The position numbers and the translations under genes are program-made. From positions 1 through 37,463 of the forward strand of contig JASCIV010000149.1 in NCBI GenBank assembly GCA_030374735.1: DNA of 37,463 nucleotides, in the 5' to 3' direction. Of the stretch, positions 1 through 9,863 are shown piece after piece; position 1 is the first letter of the stretch, and every line of letters begins with the position of its first letter. The notes below the pieces were generated by a model. It did not search any database. It saw only the letters and a program-made list of their open reading frames with translations, and was not told the origin of the DNA. The DNA comes from Gracilaria caudata. Taxonomy: Eukaryota; Rhodophyta; Florideophyceae; Gracilariales; Gracilariaceae.

Positions 1-5
1 GGACA

Positions 6-41
<36 letters not shown>

Positions 42-603
42 GGCGCGGCGCAGCGGCGGGCTGGCGATGAGGCTCGGGCACGTGCACACGGTTGTGATTG
101 CAGGAAATGCAATACAGCCATTTTGGCGCCAAATTGTCGTCGACAAAGCTTTTTTTGAGGGGGGGTGCGTGAGGCGGGCGCGCAACGGCGGGGCGGCGGA
201 CGCGCCGTTGCTGTGCGCGGTGCAAGCTCACAACGCGACTGCAAACGCGGATGGAATTTGGATAGCTGGCCACTTTGCGTGCTCGCATGACAGCGAGCTT
301 TTGGGCAACGCCTGTCGCGCTTGGCGCACGGCACTCTGTGCGCGCCGTGCAGCTGCGCGAGCTTCGCCGTCTACGGCTCAGCTTGTTGGACGTATTGTCT
401 CCCTTGGTGAATGGGACGGATGCATCCTTGCAAGTTGCAGACACGAGTGCACAAGTTCAACCAGATTAGTGTTTACGCTCCACTGCGCTCCGTCGCGTTC
501 CCCGCGCTCATTTCAAGTTTGAAAGTTTGGTGGCGGCGGGAACTCGTCCTTGGTCGCCACGGTGATTGCTGCAGCAAGCGTTTTTCGACAAGAACGACGA
601 AAC
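1..603. other. GC-rich upstream region of MZT1 with poly-G run
   Basis: This stretch is much richer in G, C and CpG than the coding DNA that follows. It opens with an uninterrupted run of about 35 G at roughly positions 6-40, which is either a real homopolymer or an assembly or sequencing artefact at a contig edge. The open frames that cross it look like products of base composition: none has a recognisable domain and they overlap on both strands. It most likely holds the promoter and 5' leader of the gene starting at 604. The compositionally similar island at 31600-32500 also lies in front of genes. Confidence 0.5.
122..133. promoter_or_regulatory. Perfect 12-bp palindrome matching an E2F/DP site
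   Basis: TTTGGCGCCAAA reads the same on both strands and fits the E2F/DP consensus (TTTSSCGC and its complement). It lies about 470 bp before the ATG of a mitotic-spindle gene (MZT1). E2F control of cell-cycle genes is established in plants and algae; use of this site is inferred. Confidence 0.45.
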
Positions 604-984
604 ATGCCCGTCTCCGCGGCGGATGAGGCCGCCGTTCTGGATAGTACGTTTACGCGCAAAGTCTATCACATCGCAGTCATCATTGCGACCCTTCTCTGAC
701 AATAGACGTGCTTATGTCATGCCGTCCTTTGCGCTCAGAACTGACCGAGATCGCGGCCATTTTGGATACCGTAAGTTCACGATACAACTTTGTACGGAAT
801 TGCATTATAACCCGGTTTAAAACACTGAAACTTAAGAATTATCGTTTGCGCGTTTCTGAAGGGCTTGGACAGGGAAACAATTGCTGTCATCAAAGCGTTG
901 TGTGAGGAAGGTGTGAATCCTCAAGCTCTGGCGCAGGTCATACGCTTCTTGCGGCGGGAGGGCTCTGCCAAAGGCTCGCCGTAA
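604..984 (+). CDS. MZT1: Mitotic-spindle organizing protein 1 (MOZART1/GIP1), 3 exons
   Basis: MOZART1 is a tiny helical subunit of the gamma-tubulin ring complex that helps recruit and activate the complex at microtubule-organizing centres. Exons are 604-643, 706-770 and 862-984; introns of 62 and 91 nt both start GT and end AG, and the joined frame gives 75 residues, the usual size for the family. After a short acidic start, the two-helix core contains ELTEIAAILDTGLDRETI and the signature CEEGVNPQALAQVI, which match human MZT1 (LLEISRILNTGLD...CEQGINPEALSSVI) and plant GIP1. The initiator at 604 is the only upstream ATG that joins in frame; a shorter product from 714 inside exon 2 is possible. 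Exons this short are easily missed by gene finders. TBCA, also a microtubule gene, follows on the same strand. Confidence 0.9.
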
Positions 985-1296
985 GATCGTCTAGCGGACA
1001 CGCCTGTTCCACTGTATTACGTAGGTGGAAATATAAAAGTTACGACGATATCATACGTTTTGATCCGACGCAGCTTGAAATGAGTGCACCGTAGAGTTAA
1101 CGCAGGAAAAGAAACCTGTATGACATTCGTGATCCATTTACCATAATTTTTGTTAAAGGCCCCACTTCCGATTTTCCGCGTAGGTTATGATGTAAACGAC
1201 GTATCTAGCCTCGTTCGTATACCCTTGTAATAGATAATCTACGAAGGTATCTTCCTCTTCCTGCACCCGCCGCGTCGGCTTCGTTCGCACCACAAC
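985..1296. other. Intergenic spacer between MZT1 and TBCA
   Basis: About 310 bp with no open frame or RNA gene that I recognise. It should contain the MZT1 3' end and the TBCA promoter. Confidence 0.5.
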
Positions 1297-1930
1297 ATGC
1301 AAGCCGCAGCTCATCCTTCGCTTCGGACTTTGAAAATCAAGACAGCAGTCGTCAACAGGTAAGTTATCTTCCGCACCTTGATAATGTCCTCAATCGAATC
1401 TAACTCTGGTTGCCTCATGTCCGCCGCATATCGCTCTCTACACCTCCAGAATCATCAAGGAGTTAGACTCCTACTATGGAGAGCTCGAGGACAACAGGAA
1501 GCAGGTGGAACAAATCCGCTGCAGCAACGATCATTCAAAATTGAAGCAAATGGTAGGTCAACCCGTTATTTATCTCCTTCGTTGCTGAAATACATCCTTT
1601 CTGCCACAGCTGACTAGTGTTAAAATATTTTTGTATCGCGCCTTGTTTAGGAAAACGTTTTGGGGGAGACACAATGCATGATACCTGATACCACAACCCG
1701 GCTATCGAACGCCGTCGATGATCTTTCCGCCTTGTTGGTACGTGATCCGCAATCAAGACATATACATCAATGCTCAACAGATTCTGACGTGCGCGTTTTC
1801 GTATTGTTCGGCATTGTTTTACAAACACAAACAGGACGACCCTGATACAAAAAGCGCCTTGGCAGGTAGTCAAGAACTGCAATCAGCAACCGCTGCCGTG
1901 TCTGCCGCTTCCAAGAAGTTACAAAGTTAG
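1297..1930 (+). CDS. TBCA: Tubulin-folding cofactor A, 4 exons
   Basis: Tubulin cofactor A is a three-helix-bundle chaperone that captures beta-tubulin released from the CCT chaperonin during alpha/beta-tubulin dimer assembly in the cytosol. Exons are 1297-1358, 1450-1552, 1651-1737 and 1835-1930; the introns are 91, 98 and 97 nt with GT-AG ends, and the spliced frame encodes 115 residues, close to the usual 105-115. The protein begins with the family hallmark LKIKTAVVNRIIKE (human: IKIKTGVVKRLVKE), then has charged heptad-like helices, the conserved MIPDTTTRL (human MIPDCQRRL), and a C-terminal Ala/Ser/Lys helix. None of the exons is recognisable alone; only the joined product is. It lies 312 bp after MZT1 on the same strand, so two tubulin-related genes are neighbours. 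Confidence 0.92.
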
Positions 1931-1999
1931 TGCCTAAGGGTATGAACCTTTCCTTTTCCGTTAAAACAGCATAGCGACAAAAATCTGATGCTTCATACA

Positions 2000-2998
2000 T
2001 CACTCTGGCTGCTCGCACAGCCCGGCACGCCTTGCATAAGTTCTCTCTAGTTCCATAAACTCTTCAACGGTGTTAGCGCCTTCAAGCTTCCACATGCTCT
2101 CTGCCTCAATTTGAAATCCTTCGCAAACCTTTTCTTTCGCTACAAGACCCTTAACGAAATCAGTTGCGTAGTACTCATACTTTGGTGGATCGAACTTTGT
2201 TTGACTGGCCAAAACTTCTCCCAGAACTGTATAATAGTGTTCACTTCGTGCCACAACAATTCCAGAGTTGAACTCATCGATATCATCCAATTGCTGAGGG
2301 GTCCACTCCTCGTTACCGTATGACATTCCTCCTTTGTCCAGCACAAGTTTTGAAATTGTTTTCTTTTCCACGATGTCAATGATCGGCCCGCTTTTACGTC
2401 CCTCTCGAACAATTCGACCGTACGCGTTTGCTCCTTGTCCAGCATGTTTGCGCGATCCAGTCAATATCATCGCAGCATATGGTTCACCGTAGGAATCTTT
2501 GTTCTTCTGATGAGTGCTCATAACGTCCATAAGCAATTCAGAATCGACTCCTGGATTGTCAGCATAAGAAACGATCACGTCACCTTTGAAGCATTCAGGC
2601 AATGCACATTTTGCGAGATAAACAGCGTGCGCTGTGCCCATTTGCTGCTCCTGGAAGACAAACACAGTCTCGCCCTTGCGGAATGTAAGAGCGTTTACAA
2701 CCGTTTCTTTTGAATGGCCTACGATTACAATGACTGGTATAGAGGACTTTTCAGCCGCATCTAAAGCATGTTGTGCCAAAGGTCTCCCGGCAAACGGATG
2801 AATAACTTTCGGATATGAACTCTTGAACCGCGAGCCCTTTCCTGCAGCAAGAAGGACAGAAACCACTCCCCTAGCTAACACAGCATCATGAAAAGGCTTT
2901 AGATCTTCTGAACTGATTGGTTGCAGGGACTGTGAGAGTGGCTTAGGCGGATTTGACGCCACAAAGGTAGCCAACGGAACTTTTGTAAGATCTTCCAT
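2000..2998 (-). CDS. GlmU-type sugar-1-phosphate nucleotidyltransferase, single domain
   Basis: This 332-residue intronless protein is a Rossmann-like nucleotidyltransferase closest in motif pattern to the N-terminal half of bacterial GlmU, which makes UDP-GlcNAc from GlcNAc-1-phosphate and UTP. The motifs run in order: LLAAGKGSRFKS at residues 49-60 (nucleotide loop), FQEQQMGTAHAV at 115-126, YAD at 145-147 where GlmU has YGD (metal Asp), AYGRIVREG at 192-200, IVEKK at 209-213 (GlmU IVEHK), EFNSGI at 242-247, and EGANTVEEF at 306-314, which supplies the second metal-site Asn. All key residues are therefore present. The C-terminal left-handed beta-helix acetyltransferase of GlmU is absent. 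Eukaryotes normally use the UAP1 family for this reaction, so this is bacterial-type enzyme chemistry in a nuclear gene. The exact sugar cannot be read from sequence. The leader of about 45 residues has no clear targeting signal. Confidence 0.75.
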   Translation of the reverse strand: MEDLTKVPLATFVASNPPKPLSQSLQPISSEDLKPFHDAVLARGVVSVLLAAGKGSRFKSSYPKVIHPFAGRPLAQHALDAAEKSSIPVIVIVGHSKETVVNALTFRKGETVFVFQEQQMGTAHAVYLAKCALPECFKGDVIVSYADNPGVDSELLMDVMSTHQKNKDSYGEPYAAMILTGSRKHAGQGANAYGRIVREGRKSGPIIDIVEKKTISKLVLDKGGMSYGNEEWTPQQLDDIDEFNSGIVVARSEHYYTVLGEVLASQTKFDPPKYEYYATDFVKGLVAKEKVCEGFQIEAESMWKLEGANTVEEFMELERTYARRAGLCEQPE

Positions 2999-4132
2999 AC
3001 CGTGCGTGGTGATATATTCGGTTAAGCGGTGTCGTCTTGAAGTGCCAACGCGACTCTTCAGTGCTCAGTGAACGGAAGTGTCAAGTTATTCCCGTACCAC
3101 TGTGGCAGGATTCCGAATGATGATTTTCAACTCCGCAAACACCACGCTGGTCAGTTGATCCAGTGGTCTTTTTTTGAAGAAATATAGAGGTCCACAAAAG
3201 CGTTAGCTTTGTGCTCTTTCCAATGCACGGTAAAAGTTCCGGCAGGTCATTGAATATTTAGGTGTTTAGGTGGACGCCGATTCGTTTCTTTTCCTACTGT
3301 CGTGGAGGAATGTCCACAATATTTCTGAAACCCAGTTATTCCCATTGGGATCTTAGACGGAATTCGGTGGTTTTGGGTGGTTGTGAACGAGAAGATTCAT
3401 TCTGCTGAAGGAAAATCTGTGTGTCAATGTGACGAACATTGTTAACGACCTCTCACGAGGCGTCAAATCTCTTATCACAACGGGCAATCCATGGTCAGGG
3501 CCCAAACAAAGACAATTTAGTGGGGCATTAGTTCAGGAACGTACCTTGAAACGTTTTAAGTTTGAAGGTGCGTCCATCAGCTGTGTGCCCAAAAAGAACA
3601 AATCGTATGTGAAGTTAAACTCGAGTGAAGCACTTTCCTTGAACATGATGTATTGACTGTTTTGAAAGTCGGCCTCAGACCGCGTTGAACTCTTTAAAAG
3701 ACAAAGGAATATATGCTGTACAATTTTTTATTACCCTTGTAGAACATCAGGGTTCAATAGATAGAACGCATTTGAATTGTGACGGTACGCCGATTCAAAT
3801 ATGAAGCGCGAGGACTACTTCAAGAGGAGTTAATACCATAGGACGCACTCTTTTTTAAAGAGAGATAACACGGATTCGGTTACCGCTACTACCGTTCACG
3901 GTGACTGCGATACGTCGTCCTTACCTAGATCGCTAAAGAAAGTAGCGTTGCTGTCAGTTTGAATTCAACTTCTACACTTGACGAAAGGTCCGGAAAACAT
4001 CTCACGCAGATCACCAGCTTGTTAAAGCAAAGAAAAGAGGACAATCATGCAACCACAACAAACTGTTGTAATTAGTTGGGTGAGTGAGAAAGGTGATCAC
4101 GAGAACATGTAAGCTAAGAACAATGGCAACTG
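2999..4132. other. Intergenic region, no supported gene
   Basis: About 1.1 kb between the start of the nucleotidyltransferase gene and the end of PEX14, both on the minus strand. One frame at 3429-3656 (+) is open for 75 codons but starts at GTG, has no homologue that I recognise and no splice context, so I do not call it a gene. I see no tRNA, repeat or other structure. The first few hundred bases after 2998 should carry the nucleotidyltransferase promoter. Confidence 0.4.
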
Positions 4133-5597
4133 TCATTCAGGGTCGCTCAGTGGAGTGTCTAGCTGCGGCATACTCACTGGTCTTGGTCGAAGTTCACTCG
4201 AAGTATGGCTTGTGTTCCCGACCTTCTTAGCTTCCCTCATCAAATCTGACTGAAAAAGCTGTCGTGCAATCGCAACACGAAGTCCTTTTGTCTCGTCAAC
4301 ACCACTAATTCCCCCGATTTCATCATCTTCTTCGAACTGAACCTTCGTTGCTTCCGACTTTCTCGTTATCACTCCGTTTTCAATGCTGTCAAACGGCTTT
4401 TGTACGCCACCAACAAGTCCTTGTCGATTGACGGTCTTGTTTTCCTCTTCTTTTGACTTAAACACATCTACCTTCCAATTTTCGTCAACTTCAGCCGGCT
4501 TTATCGTCATGAACTCATCGGTTCCATCAAAATGGCTCCTTTCTGAGTCGTGTTTCCCTGGTCCCAATGACCCATAGTCGTCTATGTGACTCTCTGAAAT
4601 AGGAGCCCCCGTTGTCGACATCAAACCATGAAGCATGGGTTCCGTGTCGGGCTTCACATCATCAGTTTGAATGTCAACAGACTTCCGCATCATGGAGGTA
4701 TCAGTTTGGTTGACATGAGTGTAGGCCAGGCTTCCGCTTTTGTGAGCGTGGCTTAGGATACGCTGATTCAGATTGTTATCCACATCTTGTTCTGGGGATG
4801 CTCTCAGCACTCGCGATGTATCAGTGTTCCCGGAAGCAGTGACGCTATGCGAAAGCTGTCGGATTGCATCCCGTAACTCTGAAGCTTGAGAAAGCTCCCG
4901 TTCTCGAAGTGCCATGGATGAAGATATGGACTTTGATAGGTTTTCCACCTGATCACTCGTCTTTTCAGATGAAGCGAGAAGGTCTTGGATTCGTTCCCGA
5001 AGTTCCGCTTTTTAACCACCAAAAGGTGAGCATGGACAAGCAAATGTCAGACTAGATGATGTGGTTCATTAGTGATTCGTATCGATAATTACGTGGCCTT
5101 GGCTTACCTATTTGACGTTCTTGTGCAAGAAATGTGTGTTCTTCGCGCCGACGACGTTCTTCCACAATTCGGGCCGCGTCTGGAAAGTACAAAGGTACAA
5201 CATATCTTCGGAGAAGCTCGCGTAACGCGGTATATATTCCAGCTGCTGCCGTCAGCCCCAGGAATACGGACACCCACGATGGCCTTGTCGCTACCGGCCG
5301 TAAAGGCTGCGGTGGGCCTGGAAATGGTGGGGAAGCAGCGGAATACATGTGTGGTGGAAGGGGTGGGTGCGGCACGGGTTGTGCCGCAACATGGGGAAAC
5401 TGAAGTCCTTCTCGTCGGTATGCTTCATGAAGCTCTTCTTCGGATATACCCTTTTGTCGAAGAAAGGCAACAGCTCGAGAGGGATCAGAACTTCTCACAC
5501 GGGGGTCCTTCAGGAAGGTAACAGCTTGTTGAACTGAACTCTCGCGAATAGTCCTTGCGGGTCCAATTTGAGCGGAATCTTCAAAAGGGTCTCCCAT
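4133..5597 (-). CDS. PEX14: Peroxisomal membrane protein PEX14, 2 exons
   Basis: PEX14 is the docking and pore component of the peroxisomal matrix-protein import machinery; its N-terminal domain binds WxxxF motifs of the PEX5 receptor. Exon 1 runs from 5597 down to 5108 and exon 2 from 5007 to 4133; the 100-nt intron has GTAAGC and a terminal AG, and the joined frame gives 454 residues. Residues 17-62 are the conserved three-helix domain (RESSVQQAVTFLKDPRVR...AFLRQKGISEEELHEAY, very close to human PEX14). A Pro-rich linker follows (72-105), then one hydrophobic segment (about 108-126), a highly charged coiled coil (about 143-215) that runs smoothly across the splice junction, and an acidic, disordered tail. 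An upstream in-frame ATG at 5618 would add seven residues; the ATG at 5597 better fits the family. Confidence 0.9.
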
Positions 5598-6024
5598 GGC
5601 TATACACTTGTGGTGCACAAGAAGCTGTTCCTAGAGCTTTTACCGCCTTCTGCTAAGGACCAAAAACTTTCGAGTACTTGAAGTCCCCAATGACTTGACT
5701 AGAACGCAGTAAATGTACTCAACTCCCCGCTGCCAGTTCTAATCCACACTCAGCCTACAACTCGAGGGCCCAACTTTCTATTCCACTCGCCGAGTTTGTG
5801 GGCAAATCCAAAACGGCGCCATTTCGATCGCCGCCTTTGCATCGCTGCACACGATGGTCGCATCCGCTTTTTTCAATTTAAAAAAGGAGGAAGCTCGCGA
5901 TCTGCGCACTTGATCACACGTTACACACTGGGACGTGCCATCTGTCTGTACGGCAGAGCGGGCAGTGGGACATGATTTGCTCCCGCTCGTTCAAACGTTT
6001 CAACTTCAAACCGCAATTTGAGTC
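5598..6024. other. Intergenic region upstream of PEX14
   Basis: About 430 bp between the PEX14 start and the end of the MIPEP gene on the same strand. It should hold the PEX14 promoter and the MIPEP 3' end. There is an AT-rich inverted stretch (ttttttcaatttaaaaaa) near 5868-5885. No coding or RNA gene seen. Confidence 0.4.
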
Positions 6025-8190
6025 TCAAGATGACGTTGTGCGACGTATCGGGATCCGTAGTTTTGCATGGGCGTCTCTCTCGCTGATTCCAAGATTGGTG
6101 AGGAATGCTTCGCAATTGATTTCCCCGTCCACCACATTGCGCAGCAGAGCTCCTGGGTCGTGCGCACCTCCGTAGGCAAGGAGCCCGTGTCTCAGACTCG
6201 CACCCCCTTCTCTAGAGAAAGGATTATTCGCAAACAACTGGGCCCATAGTTGTGCTGAAAGGACACGAGCAAAAACGTAGGTGTAGTACCCGGCTCCGTA
6301 CCCAACAAAATGATGAAACGACGTTGGGACTGATACGTCTTCATCGGGTTCATAGACAGTTAACCTTTTCTGCAGATCCTCAAACGCCTCAGTAGTGCTC
6401 CAAATTGGTGGGTCTGGTCCATGGAATTCAAGGTCCATAGCAGAGAAGAGGAGCTGCATTTGCGTGTCTGTTGAGATGAACCCGTTTCTGGAAGCACAGA
6501 GAGACCGAACGAGCTTGGTCGGCATCGAATCGCCAGTCTTATGGTGGTGAGCAAACTTGGAGATAAGATGGGGATGCCAGGCAAAGTGTTCAAATAGGTG
6601 GGAAGGGATTTCAACGAAGTCTGTTGTTACGCGCGTACCCGACAAATGCTGATACCTTGTGCGAGAAAAGATTGAATGAAGGGAATGACCGAACTCATGA
6701 AAGAATGTTTCGTATTCTGAAATCGTGAGAAGTCTGTCCCCACTGTTGTCGTCTCTCCCGAAGTTGCAAACTAAAGCCACAGTTGGGATCTGATAGTCCG
6801 CTCCATTCGGAGGCTGACGTCCGCATGCCACTGAAAAGTGAGCTGCGTGGCCGTACTTCCCTTCTCGAGGGTACAAATCTAAGAAAATCTGACCAAGCAC
6901 TTCTCCCTGTGAGTCCTTGAGTTGTAGTTTTTGAACGTCTTCATGCCAAACCTCGCCCTCATTTGCGTGACACCTAACCATATGAACTCCAAAAGTAGCG
7001 TGAAGGAGATATCCAAGTCCGTACATGCAAGCTGAAAGAGGAAAATACTGCGCAATTTGTGTTGACGATATATCAAAGTTCTCTGCTTTCAGTCTACCGA
7101 TATAGAAACTTCGATCCCATCCGTGAATCTTCATGGATCCATTGCACGCGAGATGAGGCTCACGCCGCATTTTCTCCATTTCTATAGCTGTTCTGTCATC
7201 CAGGGCTGGTCGACGAATAAGAGCCGACAACGCCTCCAAGAACTCTAAGACATCAGACGGAGAGGAAGCGAGTCGGTCAGCGAAAAGTAATTCCGCGTAG
7301 CTGTTATGCCCAAGTATATTGGCTATTTCCAAGCGATTCCCAAGGATTGTGGCAAGATATTGGTCCTTGGACTCTCTCTGGCCGTTATGGCTCAGACGGT
7401 ACACCTTTTCCCGGATCTTTGAATCGGGAACCCACTTCAACAAAAACTGCATACTTGAACTATGCAGAGGAATAAGGACATGGTCAGGATTCCCTGGAGC
7501 TCTTTGAAGAGATTTCAGAAAATGACCAGGAACTGAATGAAGTTTGTTGTAAGGAAGTTGTAAAGTTGCTGGATGTTCAAGTGGCGTTGACATGAACTTG
7601 GCGCTAGCGGTCGTCACTTCGTCCTGTAACTGAATTAATCTCATCTTCTCAGAGTGTGTTAAGTTGATCCCACCGCGTTCAAAATCTTGCTTCAAAGACT
7701 TCACCATTATCAGATCTTCTCCGGTTAGGTTTGGTCCAGTGCGAGATCCGTTACGACTCTGAGCAACATGGCTTCCATACAGATCGTTGAGCGGGTCATA
7801 GAGGGACTTGTCAGCGTTTAGGTGTTGAATCACGGAAGAAACATTCAAGAAAGCTTCATTTGCGGCTTCTACAAATTCTGGTTCGGGATGTACGTTTCGA
7901 CATAGTTCGGCGACATCGAGCACTTCGCACAATCTGTCGGACAGGTCATCAAATGATTGTAGGACTGCAACAGTGGGGTTCCTGCGCTGTGACCGAATGC
8001 TCTCCGCCAGTTGTAAACAATCGTCGATACAAATATTACCCAAGTGTTGCCAGTCAGAAGGGCGATGTAGACCCTTCAGTCCGAAGTAGCCTGGTTTCTC
8101 TTCTTCGTGTGCCCTTCTTGATTTTGAAAATATGGTCGCAGCGTGTTTATACCGCAGCTGGCCATGTCGAACAATTCTATTTACCAACAT
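6025..8190 (-). CDS. MIPEP: Mitochondrial intermediate peptidase (M3A metallopeptidase)
   Basis: This intronless gene encodes a 721-residue M3-family zinc peptidase. MIPEP (yeast Oct1) trims an octapeptide from some precursors after the main processing peptidase has acted in the mitochondrial matrix. The zinc site HEFGH is at residues 498-502, with the third ligand Glu in DFVEIPS at residue 527, exactly 25 residues after the second His as in M3 enzymes. The N-terminal region carries the MIPEP-specific stretch SFDDLSDRLCEVLDVAEL...HPEPEF, matching human MIPEP (IFDELSDSLCRVADLADF...HPEPAF), which separates it from thimet oligopeptidase and plastid oligopeptidase A. The first ATG in frame is at 8190; it gives an Arg/Lys/His-rich, acid-free leader (MLVNRIVRHGQLRYKH) suitable for mitochondrial targeting. 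Open frame upstream of it begins only with GTG. Confidence 0.92.
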   Translation of the reverse strand: MLVNRIVRHGQLRYKHAATIFSKSRRAHEEEKPGYFGLKGLHRPSDWQHLGNICIDDCLQLAESIRSQRRNPTVAVLQSFDDLSDRLCEVLDVAELCRNVHPEPEFVEAANEAFLNVSSVIQHLNADKSLYDPLNDLYGSHVAQSRNGSRTGPNLTGEDLIMVKSLKQDFERGGINLTHSEKMRLIQLQDEVTTASAKFMSTPLEHPATLQLPYNKLHSVPGHFLKSLQRAPGNPDHVLIPLHSSSMQFLLKWVPDSKIREKVYRLSHNGQRESKDQYLATILGNRLEIANILGHNSYAELLFADRLASSPSDVLEFLEALSALIRRPALDDRTAIEMEKMRREPHLACNGSMKIHGWDRSFYIGRLKAENFDISSTQIAQYFPLSACMYGLGYLLHATFGVHMVRCHANEGEVWHEDVQKLQLKDSQGEVLGQIFLDLYPREGKYGHAAHFSVACGRQPPNGADYQIPTVALVCNFGRDDNSGDRLLTISEYETFFHEFGHSLHSIFSRTRYQHLSGTRVTTDFVEIPSHLFEHFAWHPHLISKFAHHHKTGDSMPTKLVRSLCASRNGFISTDTQMQLLFSAMDLEFHGPDPPIWSTTEAFEDLQKRLTVYEPDEDVSVPTSFHHFVGYGAGYYTYVFARVLSAQLWAQLFANNPFSREGGASLRHGLLAYGGAHDPGALLRNVVDGEINCEAFLTNLGISERDAHAKLRIPIRRTTSS

Positions 8191-8587
8191 AATGTCCACG
8201 AAGATGAGGTGAGCTGATGAAGGACGCAATTTTAATCGCTTCCACACATCATCCTGCAGTGCCTGTCAGTTTCATTTGCCTATCTCATCTCAAGATTTAC
8301 CACCAAAATGCACGTGTAAAGATAAGTCTAACTTCCGGGTAAGCGAGAGCCTCAGAGCGTGGTACAGGATAGTCAATTCGTGGGTCCCACGAAAATTTAG
8401 CTACGAAGAGTACGAGTTGTGCGACGTCTGAGGTAGGAAGAACTTTTGCGGTTCACACTTGAATCATTTCCAGTTCTGTCAGACCTGTAGCAACGACTTC
8501 TTCGTCGAAAAGATCTCAACCTACAGAAGAAGGTCTAGATACAAACTTGCCTTGTGCCCGGTGTAGAGCTAACTCCCGTTGAACCAG

Positions 8588-9023
8588 TTACGAGGTGTTC
8601 CGGTTACAGTTCCTCATGGAGGAACGTTTTGATATCAGACCCTCATAAGCTTTATCAAAACGATAATTGCAATCGAAGCTCTTAAAAATTGAAAAAACGA
8701 CGCACCGGTACTGTATCAGCGTTCAACGCTAGCCTTCTTTACAGCTCCCCTGCTTTGGTACCGTCGTACGTACTGTAGATGTGATAGATCTTCCGGAGAC
8801 AGCTAACCTTCCCTTGTATCCCTCGATACCCTTCGTAGAAGGGTACGTGTAGAGACGGAGGCAGCCTCTCGATGCCTGAGCGGTTGTCGAAACGACAGAA
8901 GACTGCCTTTCTTCCTCAATCTGGTACTTTTTGAGAAGCGAAGAGGACAGGTTTCGCATCTACAGTGGTGGTAATGGCTTCAGCTCTTCCATTCTGAATT
9001 TCGGCTTCCATTTCCGCAATCAT
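8588..9023 (-). CDS. Doubtful small 3-exon gene, unknown product
   Basis: I do not recognise this. Three blocks can be joined in frame through GT-AG boundaries, all in phase 0: 9023-8928, 8875-8774 and 8710-8588. The inferred introns would be 52 and 63 nt, shorter than most in this window, and the product 106 residues with no known motif. Read without splicing, the first block meets TGA after 35 codons; that frame then stays open for about 58 more codons, which also makes a stop-codon-readthrough or selenocysteine reading formally possible, but no convincing SECIS element was found. Non-coding DNA in the 970-bp gap between MIPEP and VPS25 is at least as likely. Confidence 0.18.
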
Positions 9024-9161
9024 TATTCAAAGCATTGACCTCGACCCAACGCTCCACGAAATCCTTCTTAGAAAACTTGCTATTGATAGCAATTGATTGC
9101 GAAGCTTGATTGAACACAACGCAATTGGACAAACGCAGAATCAGGGCTTACTCAAATTTCG

Positions 9162-9863
9162 ATGAGTGACTACAACTTCCCGCCATTTCATTCATTTCCC
9201 CCGTCGTTCACCCGTCAACCAATTGAAGAAACAAGAGCGAAGCAAACAGAACTCTGGTGTAACTTGATTCGAGATTATTGTCGTGTTAAGCGGATTTTCT
9301 GGTTGGATGTTAGCAAGGCAAGAGAGTCAAGTTTGTTTTGCAACTCAGCAATTGACCGAAGGCTTTCTGATGAAGATATCCAGTACTTCCTTGGACAACT
9401 CGTGGGAAAAGGTGACGCAGTATGGGACCCAGACAAGAAGCGATGTTTAGTTTTCTGGAGGCGGCCGAGTGATTGGGGTGAGCTTATATATCAATGGATT
9501 GAAAGCACGGGAAGAAACGGGCAACTCCTTACGGTACACGAAATTAGGAAAGGAAACGCTACAATTGGTTATGGTAAGAAAGCAGAACAGAATCGTTTTA
9601 ATGACCTAAGGACTCACGAAACTAACAGTTGAATTCGTTTTGTATATTATACATCGAAGAATTTCATGACTTGGAGCTGGATACAACCATGAAAGCATTA
9701 CAAGCCTTGGAAGCCATTGGAAAATGTGTTGTAGTCAGGGGAGACGGTGATGATGGCCTTGTAAGTTCATATCGGTCAATACTAGTTCTTGTTAGATATA
9801 TTGCTGACTGATGTATGCTGTGCGTTGCTGCGAAACCTTCAGGGCGTAAAGTTTGTCAGTTAG
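9162..9863 (+). CDS. VPS25: ESCRT-II subunit VPS25, 3 exons
   Basis: VPS25 is the ESCRT-II subunit present in two copies per complex; it links ESCRT-II to VPS20/CHMP6 for sorting of ubiquitylated membrane cargo into multivesicular bodies. Exons are 9162-9573, 9660-9760 and 9843-9863; introns of 86 and 82 nt are GT-AG. The joined frame encodes 177 residues, like human VPS25 (176). The N-terminal winged helix begins with FPPSFTRQPIEETRAKQ (the human protein has the PPFFTLQP type); the diagnostic WRRPSDWGELIYQWIESTG (human WRRPEEWGKLIYQWVSRSG) precedes the second winged helix. The last exon is only 21 nt and restores the conserved C-terminus DGLGVKFVS (human DGRGVKFF), which proves the splice. 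MIPEP and the doubtful gene at 8588-9023 are divergent from it. Confidence 0.93.

Noticed and set aside
67..522. A 151-codon plus-strand frame in the GC-rich start of the window
   Set aside because: Composition-driven, overlaps other frames and the E2F palindrome, no domain.
3429..3656. A 75-codon plus-strand frame
   Set aside because: It begins with GTG directly after an ATG-TGA, no homologue recognised, no exon partner found.
8588..9023. A SECIS element for the TGA-interrupted frame
   Set aside because: ATGA-containing stretches at about 8600-8660 were inspected by eye, but no stem with the required quartet and AA loop could be drawn convincingly.
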